Origin: Flavobacterium lindanitolerans
GTDB lineage: Bacteria > Bacteroidota > Bacteroidia > Flavobacteriales > Flavobacteriaceae
Assembly: GCF_002846575.1 (NCBI RefSeq)
Contig: NZ_PJND01000007.1
Coordinates: forward strand, 2,108,001-2,172,000
Reading direction: 5' to 3'
DNA length: 64,000 nt
The position numbers and the translations under genes are program-made. A model generated the notes under the pieces. That model was given only the letters and a program-made list of their open reading frames with translations. It ran no database searches and was not told the DNA's origin. This document shows, piece by piece, positions 41,093 to 49,330 of the stretch. Numbering within the stretch: position 1 is the first letter of the stretch; each line of letters begins with the position of its first letter.

Positions 41093-43029
41093 TTTTCGGT
41101 AAGTATTAAAGTTTGTGTATAAGTATTTTTAAGTTTTTTAACGGTTTCATTCCACAAGGCAAAATCAGGTTGCTCAAGCAATATTTTTTTTAATTGAATC
41201 TTTAAGGCTAGAGTAACCTTGCCGGCTATGTTGGTATACTGGCTTTCAAATTTCATGAGGGCATTATCAAAACTGACATTTTCCGGCAAGTATTTTACGG
41301 AATAGTTTTTAGGCAATTCTAACTCATAGCTACCATTATAAGCTGCCAGATATTCTAAATCGAATGCGGTTACGCGATCCGGTTCCAATGACAATTTTTC
41401 ATATAGGCGATCTAAGAAAAGGTTAACATATAATTCCTTATCCACTTGTAGGGCATAATCAGAAAGTTCGAAATTAAAATCGATTTGATAAGGCTTGTCG
41501 CGATCAGAAACATTTTTTTCAGAAAACCCCTTGAGATTAAATTTATTATTTCCTTTCAGCACAAGACTTTTAATCATATCAAAGCGCCTTTTATTAGAAG
41601 CGTCTCCAATTTGGGAGAGTATACTACTTCTTGCAAATCCTTTATAATCTACAGTTCCGGAACCTATAATCTTTTCTTTATCAAAACTTAGTTTTAGTAC
41701 TTCCACAGTTTCATTGTTTTCTGCATCAACCACAGGAACTGTTATAATCTTGTAGGTATCGCCGTTGCTAATCAGGGCTTCTTTCCCCTGAATAAAAGAA
41801 GTTGGGATTCCATAGCGGCTCTCCCTATCGGTAGCATCGAGAAATATGTAATTTCCATTGTCGTTGTATACGGCAATCATATGGTTGTCTACTGATGGAG
41901 TAGGAAGTTGTTCATAAGAATAGGGAATTTCACGTGTCCCAATCCATGAAACGGTTACATTTTTTATTCCTGCATAATTAGCCATTGAAGTAATAATACT
42001 GGACATGTCCTTACAGTCGCCAAACTTACGTTTGAAGACCAGGCTGGCTTCACGCGGAATGAAGCCTTCATACCCGTTTTCAAAAGCAATATACTTGATA
42101 TTGTCTTTTACCCAGTAGAATATTTTTTTGATTTTTTCGGTGTCTGAAGACAGTCCTTCTGTCAGTTCAACTGAGAGTTCCTTGAGTTCAGTATCGTCTG
42201 TTTTGTTTAGGTTTTTAATAAACGATTTATAGTAATTATACAGTTCTTCCGTATTATCAAGCACCTTGGTTGTGTTTTTGTCAATAGTATAGTCTTTCAC
42301 ATAAATATTTATATGCGGTATGAAATAGCGGAAGCCTGGATTATTAGGCTCCATTTTTACTGCTTTTACATCTTTTAATGTCCAGCTATAAATGTATTTT
42401 CCTTTTTTTTCAGATTTAGAGAATTCAATACTATTTGTAGGGTCATTGAATATACGATAGCCAATATTGATGTCTTTATCTGTACGGACTTCTAATGTGG
42501 AATTTACTATTGGAAAATTGTCTCCAAAAATAAAACTGTGCAATAAAAAAGGATCCAGAAACTCCGTTTGTACGCTATATACTTTTTTAGCTCCGGCTTC
42601 CAGATTTGAAAAAATGAGCTGTCTTTCTTTTACATCATTGTAAAAAACAGAATTTTGTTTTGCTTGCTTTTCATTCGTTTGTGTAACCTTAATTTTCCGA
42701 TCTTTCCCTTTGTCATTGATTATGGAATAGGCTTCATATTTGTTAAGTTTTACCAATTCGGAATAGGAAAAGTTTTCCTGATTATTTTGAATCCCGTTTT
42801 CAGACAGTATCATGGATTCATAATAGCTGTCTTGTAAAACGCGAAGTTTCTTATTTTCAATAAAAATATCATAAGAACTTTTATTGCTAATAACGACTTC
42901 ATTGATGTCACCATACTTTTTTTTATATTCTAAAAACACTGGCGTTTTTTCTTGGGCCTCAACTTGTAAGGACAAAAAAAACAGGAATATAAAAAAGCAG
43001 TTTTTATTTAATAATCTCAACCAGCGCAT
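41089..43029 (-). CDS. DUF3857 protein with transglutaminase-type cysteine protease domain
   Basis: A 646-residue exported protein with signal peptide MRWLRLLNKNCFFIFLFFLS to VEAQ. DUF3857 spans about residues 50-230. The transglutaminase domain has the catalytic cysteine in KRKFGDCKDMSSIITSMANY (about residue 340), the histidine in SVDNHMIAVY (about 385) and the aspartate in IFLDATDRES (about 397). It acts in the periplasm; the substrate may be a peptide or protein and is not known. Start at 43029: the frame open to 43101 lies largely inside the upstream gene. It overlaps that gene by 26 bases and the downstream one by four. Confidence 0.9.
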   Translation of the reverse strand: MRWLRLLNKNCFFIFLFFLSLQVEAQEKTPVFLEYKKKYGDINEVVISNKSSYDIFIENKKLRVLQDSYYESMILSENGIQNNQENFSYSELVKLNKYEAYSIINDKGKDRKIKVTQTNEKQAKQNSVFYNDVKERQLIFSNLEAGAKKVYSVQTEFLDPFLLHSFIFGDNFPIVNSTLEVRTDKDINIGYRIFNDPTNSIEFSKSEKKGKYIYSWTLKDVKAVKMEPNNPGFRYFIPHINIYVKDYTIDKNTTKVLDNTEELYNYYKSFIKNLNKTDDTELKELSVELTEGLSSDTEKIKKIFYWVKDNIKYIAFENGYEGFIPREASLVFKRKFGDCKDMSSIITSMANYAGIKNVTVSWIGTREIPYSYEQLPTPSVDNHMIAVYNDNGNYIFLDATDRESRYGIPTSFIQGKEALISNGDTYKIITVPVVDAENNETVEVLKLSFDKEKIIGSGTVDYKGFARSSILSQIGDASNKRRFDMIKSLVLKGNNKFNLKGFSEKNVSDRDKPYQIDFNFELSDYALQVDKELYVNLFLDRLYEKLSLEPDRVTAFDLEYLAAYNGSYELELPKNYSVKYLPENVSFDNALMKFESQYTNIAGKVTLALKIQLKKILLEQPDFALWNETVKKLKNTYTQTLILTEK

Positions 43030-46000
43030 CTGAATCATATCTTTGGGTTTGTGAAACAATTCCGTTAGTATAAATTTTGCAAAGGCCGTGCAATTCATCA
43101 TTTTTATATTCAGCCGTTACCCAAGGTTTTCCATCTTCTTTAAAAAATTGCTGTAGTCCTTCAAAACTGGAATTTTTAAAGTTTTCCTTTTTATAAACCT
43201 TTCCATTGACATAATATTCAATTCTTGGTCCGGACAAAAGATTCATATCGTAATTGGCTTCATATTCGGGTTTACCATCCTGGCTATTAACTACCAACTT
43301 ACCATCAATATTGCCTTTGACAAAATTAATCTCAATGGCCGTCTTTCCATTTGGATAAGATGAAATTATTTTGGCTGTTTGACCAACAACCGGAGTTTTT
43401 TCGCTTAGTTTTCCGTTCTTGTCTAGTTTTATATAGTAGAGCAGTTCATTATTTTGATAGCCTACTATAAGAATGTTATCGCCTTTTTGATTGTAATATT
43501 TAGCCTCGCCTTCAATGTTGCCATTATACTGGTTGTATTCTAAAAATTTCCCTTTATTATGATAATAGCGTGCCAAAGGTCCCGTGTCACTGCCAAACAT
43601 ATCATTATCAGACATTCTAAGGTTTCCAGCAATGTCATAATATTTGCCTGCACCGTTTGGTTTTCCAGAATAATAATTCCTTTCACTGGTTGGTGCTCCC
43701 GTTGGACCATAAGCAATCTGTTTGCCATGGCGGAGACCATTTACATAATTATTATCGCTTATTATCCTGCCATTCTTGTCTTTTACAATATACTTTCCTT
43801 CGAATGCACCATTTTTAAGCGTAGTTTCATGTATTTCTGCACCACCAAAAAATGCAGTACTCATTTTCTCATTCTTATTTGTATAATTAATTTCGTTTAG
43901 TTTTTTACCATCAGGACTATAATTTTCTAATTTTATAGCAGAATCATTTACATACCATGACACAAGGTTGGCATTACCATTTTGCCAATAACGAATGCTT
44001 TTATACAGTTGTCCATTGATGTAGAAATTTTCTTTTGAAATGCTTCCGTCAGGGTAAAAAGATTTATTTGGGCCGTTTAATTGACCACCTTTATAGTGAT
44101 AAACATTAGATAAACCTCCATGTTCATAGTTTTCATAAACTCCGGAAATAGTATCATTAACGTAATTAAGAACAGATGAAAGTCGCTCGTCAGTAGCATA
44201 GGTTTTTGCTAGTCCTGTTAGCTTTCCGTTGTCAAAGTTTTCTTTTGCACTCAGGCTACCCGTGTTATAAAAATAATTCCATTCTCCTTTTTTCTTTCCT
44301 TTTTCATAACTGCCTTTGGTGAGTACTATACCTTCCAGGTTTTTCATTACATAGTTCCCCTTGCTCACAGGTACATCTGTTGCTTTTGATTTTCCGGATT
44401 CAAATTGCAGGGCCGTTTTTATTTCTCCTTTTTTGTATGTTTCCTGGAAATAGAGAATGTCATTGCCGTTAAAATAGTTATTTGTTGCGACATATCCATC
44501 TTTGTCATAAAGTGTTTCATACGATTTTTTCCCATTAGGAAGATTGGAAACCAGAGTAGCAGGATTATTATTCTGATAGGTAGTTTCTTCCTTAAGGATT
44601 CCATTAGGATAATAGACTTTATAAGGAGATGAAATTTTTCCTGTCTTGTATTCAATTTCTGATTTTACTATTTTTCCATCATAGTATTCGTATACCTTAC
44701 CATCAATTTCACCCATTACATAAGAGTAGCTATTTGAGATATTTCCGGCGGTATCATATAGAATATAATTACTATTAAACTTACCTTTTGAATAGTTGAT
44801 TTCACTTTTCTTTGAACCATTTTCATAAAAGCAGGTAAAAGCCCCATCACGTTCATTATTTACAAAATTTACTTCACAGCTTTTTCCTCCATTGTAATAA
44901 TAGGAGGTACTGATTCCTTCCAGCAAATCATTTTTGTAATTTTCTACAAATTCAACATTTCCGTTTTCATAATACTTGGTTCTTTTACCTTCTGCCTTAC
45001 CTTTCGAATAGTTCTTTTCTTCTGTAAGCCGGCCCTTGGCATCGTAATATTTTTGCAGGCCATCCAATTCGTCATTAACCAGATTGAGTTCGCCGACCAT
45101 GTTTCCGTCTTCATTAAGAACTTTGTATTTGCCAACTTTTTTTCCGTTTTCTTCTTTGCCTAAAAGATAAGGCTTGTTGTTTTTCAGATAAACGACTACC
45201 TGTTCTTGTTTTCCAAATAAATCGACAGTACGTCTTGCAAATACCTGCCAAAAATCTCGGGAAAGATAAGTTTCATTAAAGGCTGTTATTTTTTTATTCT
45301 GGGAAGTAATTTTTTTGCCCAGATGTTCTTTCATTCCTAATAATATGTGATAGGAGAAACCTTCAAATTGTTTTTTCTTTACAATATCAGCAAGCCATGG
45401 AACATAAATTGTTTCAAAAAAGCCACCTTCCACTTTATGTTCTGCGGCATATTCAGCAATGGCCTGTACCTGGCGAATGATTACGTCATCAATTGTCGAA
45501 TTCACTTTATAGGCACTTTTTAAGGGCAAAGAATTCCGTAAGATAACGTCAATTTCTTCAAAATTATCGCCTGATTTGGAGAATGTCAGTTTGCTTTTGT
45601 CCAAGTAATTTTCTGAAAACTTAGCATTAAGTTTTAAGATTGCATTTTCACAGCCTTTACCTTCATTAACAAGCGATAGATAGGCGAGAAGAGCCATGGA
45701 GCCTTCGGTTACACGACCATCTTCAAGTGCTATCAGACCTAACATATAATGAGAACCAGCATGATTTGGATTTATTGTAATTGCTTTTTCAAGATAGTCT
45801 ACACTTTTTTGACGTTCTTCTTTGCGAAGATAAAGCAAGGCAAGATTGTAGAATAATGAACTTGAATTAGGATAAATTTTTAATGATTCCTGAAACATTT
45901 TTTCTGCCTTATCATAATCTTTCTGGTCACTTAAAAAATTTCCATAAGCCATATAAAATAATGGGTTTTCTTTCATGTAACCTTTGTTGTAGGCATTTTC

Positions 46001-46255
46001 ATAAAATGCTCTGGCGGCTTCTTTGTCATCGCCAACAGCAAGCGTTATAGCTTTCTCATATTGGGCAGAATAAAAATTAGGATCATCTTTTACAATTTTA
46101 TCAAATGTTTTTAAAGCGTCCTGATATTTTCCTTCTTCATAGAGGCGTATGCCATCACTTAAAAAAGACTCACTGTCATAAACAAAAGAATAATCTGTTT
46201 GCGCATAACTAATGCTGCTAAACCCAAAAACAAAGGCGATGAATATGTTTTTCAT
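43004..46255 (-). CDS. TPR and MORN-variant repeat protein, exported
   Basis: A 1083-residue protein. A signal peptide (MKNIFIAFVFGFSSISYAQ) precedes TPR repeats (about residues 22-200). A helical region follows (about 205-365), then about 25 repeats of the MORN_2/YwqK type (YYENGNVEFVENYKNDLLEG and variants) to near the C-terminus. The repeat array would form a long beta-stack for protein or surface contact. Start at 46255: a TTG start at 46276 would lie in the promoter box. It heads a three-gene operon with two DUF3857 proteins. Confidence 0.88.
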   Translation of the reverse strand: MKNIFIAFVFGFSSISYAQTDYSFVYDSESFLSDGIRLYEEGKYQDALKTFDKIVKDDPNFYSAQYEKAITLAVGDDKEAARAFYENAYNKGYMKENPLFYMAYGNFLSDQKDYDKAEKMFQESLKIYPNSSSLFYNLALLYLRKEERQKSVDYLEKAITINPNHAGSHYMLGLIALEDGRVTEGSMALLAYLSLVNEGKGCENAILKLNAKFSENYLDKSKLTFSKSGDNFEEIDVILRNSLPLKSAYKVNSTIDDVIIRQVQAIAEYAAEHKVEGGFFETIYVPWLADIVKKKQFEGFSYHILLGMKEHLGKKITSQNKKITAFNETYLSRDFWQVFARRTVDLFGKQEQVVVYLKNNKPYLLGKEENGKKVGKYKVLNEDGNMVGELNLVNDELDGLQKYYDAKGRLTEEKNYSKGKAEGKRTKYYENGNVEFVENYKNDLLEGISTSYYYNGGKSCEVNFVNNERDGAFTCFYENGSKKSEINYSKGKFNSNYILYDTAGNISNSYSYVMGEIDGKVYEYYDGKIVKSEIEYKTGKISSPYKVYYPNGILKEETTYQNNNPATLVSNLPNGKKSYETLYDKDGYVATNNYFNGNDILYFQETYKKGEIKTALQFESGKSKATDVPVSKGNYVMKNLEGIVLTKGSYEKGKKKGEWNYFYNTGSLSAKENFDNGKLTGLAKTYATDERLSSVLNYVNDTISGVYENYEHGGLSNVYHYKGGQLNGPNKSFYPDGSISKENFYINGQLYKSIRYWQNGNANLVSWYVNDSAIKLENYSPDGKKLNEINYTNKNEKMSTAFFGGAEIHETTLKNGAFEGKYIVKDKNGRIISDNNYVNGLRHGKQIAYGPTGAPTSERNYYSGKPNGAGKYYDIAGNLRMSDNDMFGSDTGPLARYYHNKGKFLEYNQYNGNIEGEAKYYNQKGDNILIVGYQNNELLYYIKLDKNGKLSEKTPVVGQTAKIISSYPNGKTAIEINFVKGNIDGKLVVNSQDGKPEYEANYDMNLLSGPRIEYYVNGKVYKKENFKNSSFEGLQQFFKEDGKPWVTAEYKNDELHGLCKIYTNGIVSQTQRYDSDALVEIIK

Positions 46256-46273
46256 ATTGGAAATTAATTTTTT

Positions 46274-46281
46274 CAAATATA
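46274..46281 (-). promoter_or_regulatory. Promoter -7 box of the TPR/MORN operon
   Basis: On the minus strand it reads TATATTTG, matching TAnnTTTG, 19 bases before the ATG at 46255. The tempting TTG start at 46276 is part of this box. Confidence 0.6.
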
Positions 46282-46372
46282 ATTTTTTTGTTAAATTTTT
46301 TAATCTTTTTATGAAAAATTAATATATTTTTTCTTACTGCGTTTTAAAGAATATTTTTAGGTAGAACCAACT

Positions 46373-46380
46373 TATATTTG
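46373..46380 (+). promoter_or_regulatory. Promoter -7 box of the aspartyl protease gene at 46408
   Basis: TATATTTG matches TAnnTTTG, 27 bases upstream of the ATG. A weaker T-rich -33 region precedes it by about 15 bases. Confidence 0.5.
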
Positions 46381-46407
46381 TGTTGAAACAATTCTGAAAA
46401 TTTTTCC

Positions 46408-47283
46408 ATGAAAAAATACCTGCTTTTCACACTTGCCTTATTGCCAATTATTGCATATTCGCAGAATAAAGCATCTTTACCAGACACCATTCCCTTAACC
46501 ATTAATAAACAGAATACTATCTATGTCAAGGCTGTTTTTAATAAAATCGATACCTTGAATCTGAATTTTGATACGGGCACGACAGAATTGGTACTGACGA
46601 ATGATGTCATGAAAAACAAATTAAAGTCGGTGCCTAAGCTGTATGACACATTTTATGATATCAAAATAGGAAATCAGGACTACAGCACAAGAGTATTTGA
46701 CGCACAATTAACCGGACATGATACAGATGGCAGGTTTGGTTGGGATTTATTTAAAGGGAAAGTCGTAGAGCTTAATTATGACAAGAACATCATGGTTGTC
46801 CATCCGCAACTGCCCATCTCTGTTTTGAAAGAAGATGCTTTCTCAAAACTCATGATTACTTTTTTTCAGGGGATTTTTTTGGTAGAAAGCCAAATTTTTC
46901 AGGATATAGTAGAAAACTCAGACTTTTTTCTATTTGATACGGGCTATCAAAGGACAGCCATGCTCGATAATGATTTGCTCAAAATTGGCAAATTTCCTAC
47001 TCAGAATATGAAAGTAATAAAAAAGGTTATTATGAGAGGAGCACAAGGAAACGAAGTCCCGGTGATAACCTCAAGCCTGCAAAAATTGAAAATCGGTAAA
47101 TATGAATTTAAAGATGTGCCTGTACAACTGGTAACTACGAATAAACCAATGCATGGACAAAACATTCATATTCTTGGGAATGAAGTTTTGAAAAGGTTTA
47201 ATATGTTTCTTGACTTTCAAAACAATTTTGTCTACTTAAAGCCAAATCATCTTTTCAATGCAGAATATATTGAGAAAAGCTGA
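46408..47283 (+). CDS. Secreted bilobal aspartyl protease-like protein
   Basis: A 291-residue exported protein with signal peptide MKKYLLFTLALLPIIAYSQ. Two catalytic-type motifs are present: NFDTGTTELVL (about residue 53) and FLFDTGYQRTAML (about residue 176). Two DTG sites in a single chain of this length fit a two-lobed pepsin-like or tandem retropepsin arrangement. Bacterial examples are known, but substrates are rarely defined. It is monocistronic and divergent from the TPR/MORN operon, with 152 bases between the start codons. Confidence 0.82.
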   Translation: MKKYLLFTLALLPIIAYSQNKASLPDTIPLTINKQNTIYVKAVFNKIDTLNLNFDTGTTELVLTNDVMKNKLKSVPKLYDTFYDIKIGNQDYSTRVFDAQLTGHDTDGRFGWDLFKGKVVELNYDKNIMVVHPQLPISVLKEDAFSKLMITFFQGIFLVESQIFQDIVENSDFFLFDTGYQRTAMLDNDLLKIGKFPTQNMKVIKKVIMRGAQGNEVPVITSSLQKLKIGKYEFKDVPVQLVTTNKPMHGQNIHILGNEVLKRFNMFLDFQNNFVYLKPNHLFNAEYIEKS

Positions 47284-47431
47284 TACTTATCCTATCGGCT
47301 TGGCCACTTTTTAGATATTGGCACAGAATAAATTACACTGAGAAAGCATTTTTTCAATCAAAGAAAACGTTGTAGCAGCATTTACTTGTTAAAGCGTAGT
47401 GAAATTTCTTTTTTTGTTTCAATACTTTGTT

Positions 47432-47439
47432 TACTTTTG
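47432..47439 (+). promoter_or_regulatory. Promoter -7 box of the small protein gene at 47447
   Basis: TACTTTTG matches TAnnTTTG and lies only 8 bases before the ATG at 47447, with TTTG at 47413-47416 as a possible -33 element (15-base spacer). This gives a leaderless or nearly leaderless message. Confidence 0.5.
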
Positions 47440-47446
47440 GCGGCAA

Positions 47447-47836
47447 ATGAAAAAGCTATTTGCATTATTCGTATATGTCTCTTTACTTCTGCTAAGCGGA
47501 GGGCAATACCTTAATGCAGCTACGCAACCAACTTCGCATTCGTCTCATAGTTTTCAGAAAAAACACAGGGTAAAATTTACCAATCAGGATACAAGCAATA
47601 CCTTACTCGAAGAGGGTGACTTAGATCTTGATGAAGGACAACCAGGTGGAGACGATCTCAAAGACGGAATATGGAATAAACTTTTCATAGGAAATTATAG
47701 CTTATCTGATAACTGGTATGAGACAATCTACTGTCAGCCTATCCTGGACCGTTATCAAAAGAATTTTAAAACCTTCTCGCCATTTTGTGGCCAATCCAAT
47801 CCTATTTACATTACCCATAGGGTATTACGTATTTGA
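47447..47836 (+). CDS. Small exported protein of unknown function
   Basis: A 129-residue protein with signal peptide MKKLFALFVYVSLLLLSGGQ followed by YLNAATQ, an acidic middle (LLEEGDLDLDEGQPGGDDLKDG) and a tail with paired cysteines (TIYCQPILDRYQKNF, then SPFCGQSN). Start at 47447 is preferred because a promoter box ends eight bases earlier. It precedes the RND efflux operon by about 180 bases. No family is recognised; a periplasmic role is inferred from the signal peptide only. Confidence 0.65.
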   Translation: MKKLFALFVYVSLLLLSGGQYLNAATQPTSHSSHSFQKKHRVKFTNQDTSNTLLEEGDLDLDEGQPGGDDLKDGIWNKLFIGNYSLSDNWYETIYCQPILDRYQKNFKTFSPFCGQSNPIYITHRVLRI

Positions 47837-48015
47837 TTTAACTCGAATATATCGGTTACCTGAGTGTGATCATTATATTTTGTAGTTGTTATTAAACACA
47901 CTTCTTCAGATATGGCTGTTCGCGTAGCTTCTGGTTACTGATGTTTTTACGGATCCAAAGGAATCGTCGTATTCCAAGCAATCAATCAATCGCTTAATTT
48001 CCATTTATTTACCTA

Positions 48016-49095
48016 ATGAAGAAAATCATCCTAACAGGCATCACTGCCTTGTTGTGCCTTGCTAGTTGCACAACTAAAAAAGTAGAAAAAGAAGAAGCCG
48101 ATAAATTTACGGTAACCAGCCCGATAAAAATCGACACTACTTTTACTAAAGAATATGTATCGCAAATCAGGTCGGTACGAAACATTGAAATCCGTGCCCA
48201 GGAAAAAGGATTTCTGCAAAACATTTATGTTGACGAAGGCCAGTTCGTGAAAGCCGGGCAATTGCTGTTTAAAATCATGCCTAAAATGTATGAGGCAGAA
48301 TTACTGAAAGCCCAGGCAGAACAAAAATCGGCCGAAATAGAATTACAGAACACTAAAATCTTAGCAGATAAAAACGTAGTTTCAAAAAATGAACTGGCTG
48401 CTGCCCAGGCAAAACTTCAGGCCGCAAAAGCAGAAGTATCATTGGCAAAACTCCACTTGTCATTTACAGAAATCAGAGCTCCGTTTGACGGAACTATTGA
48501 CCGTATTCCATTAAAGTTAGGAAGCCTTATCGAAGAAGGCGAATTACTGACAACGCTTTCAGACAACAGCCAGATGTTTGCCTATTTTAACGTATCAGAA
48601 CCGGAATACCTTCAATACCAGACCAACGTCAAAGACCGCGCAGAAACCAAAGTCAATCTGATTTTAGCCGATGGTCAGCCTTTTAAATACAAAGGTGATG
48701 TTGAAGTAATTGAAAGTGAATTTAACAACGAAACAGGAAACATTGCTTTCAGAGCCCGATTCCCAAATTCGACTAAATTGCTAAGAAATGGTGAAACAGG
48801 ACAAGTACAAATGCTTGTGCCTTTAAAAAATGCCATTGTAATTCCACAAAAAGCTACCTATGAAATCCAGGACAAAAAATATGTTTTTGTAGTCGGTAAA
48901 AACAATGTGTTGAGTTCAAAAGAAATCACCATTGGTGGCGAAATGCCGGACTTATATGTAGTCAATAACGGCATTAACGAAAATGATAAAATCTTATTGG
49001 ATGGCGTCCAGAAAGTCAAAGACGATGACAGAATCGCTTACGGTTATGTAGCTCCTAAAAAGGTAATGAGTAGTCTTAGATTAAAAGCAGAATAA
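48016..49095 (+). CDS. RND efflux periplasmic adaptor lipoprotein (MFP subunit)
   Basis: A 359-residue lipoprotein (MKKIILTGITALLCLASC lipobox). The adaptor order is visible: barrel-sandwich half EIRAQEKGFLQNIYVDEGQFVKAGQLLFKI (about residues 60-90), coiled coil (about 93-145), second lipoyl half FTEIRAPFDGTIDRIPLKLGSLIEEGE (about 150-176), beta-barrel and membrane-proximal domains. It links the inner-membrane pump (encoded after a 235-base gap) to the outer-membrane channel. The cargo is probably a toxic or antibiotic compound but is not known. Confidence 0.94.
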   Translation: MKKIILTGITALLCLASCTTKKVEKEEADKFTVTSPIKIDTTFTKEYVSQIRSVRNIEIRAQEKGFLQNIYVDEGQFVKAGQLLFKIMPKMYEAELLKAQAEQKSAEIELQNTKILADKNVVSKNELAAAQAKLQAAKAEVSLAKLHLSFTEIRAPFDGTIDRIPLKLGSLIEEGELLTTLSDNSQMFAYFNVSEPEYLQYQTNVKDRAETKVNLILADGQPFKYKGDVEVIESEFNNETGNIAFRARFPNSTKLLRNGETGQVQMLVPLKNAIVIPQKATYEIQDKKYVFVVGKNNVLSSKEITIGGEMPDLYVVNNGINENDKILLDGVQKVKDDDRIAYGYVAPKKVMSSLRLKAE

Positions 49096-49104
49096 ACGAA
49101 TTAG

Positions 49105-49295
49105 TCTATTTAGTTGATAATGGATAGTTTATAGTGGATAGTCTTTTTAGTTGATAATTGATAGCTTATAGTCTTTAGTCTTTTGGTTAATAACGGAGAG
49201 TTGTTAAGTTATAAGTCTATTATCTATTCTCTATCATCTATCATCTATTCTCTATCATCTGCCATCTATCATCTATTGCCCATTCTCTACTGTCC
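49105..49295 (+). repeat. Imperfect repeat tract, GATAG-rich then CTATC-rich
   Basis: The 235-base gap between the adaptor and pump genes has about 90 bases rich in GATAGT-type repeats (49110-49195) followed by about 80 bases of CTATCATCTAT repeats (49215-49290). The two halves are complementary in character and could form a long imperfect hairpin in the operon message. It is similar in type to the tract at 3213-3282. Confidence 0.7.
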
Positions 49296-49330
49296 AAAAT
49301 CAAAAATCAAAAATCTTAAAAAGAAAGTAA

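Noticed and set aside
43559..43900. Long plus-strand frames opposite the MORN-repeat gene
   Set aside because: They mirror the repeated codons of the minus-strand gene and have no promoter, signal or family match.
46256..46276. TTG start of the TPR/MORN gene
   Set aside because: It overlaps the TATATTTG box. ATG at 46255 gives a normal signal peptide.
49096..49330. CRISPR array in the GATAG/CTATC tract
   Set aside because: The repeats are short, irregular and contiguous, with no unique spacers.
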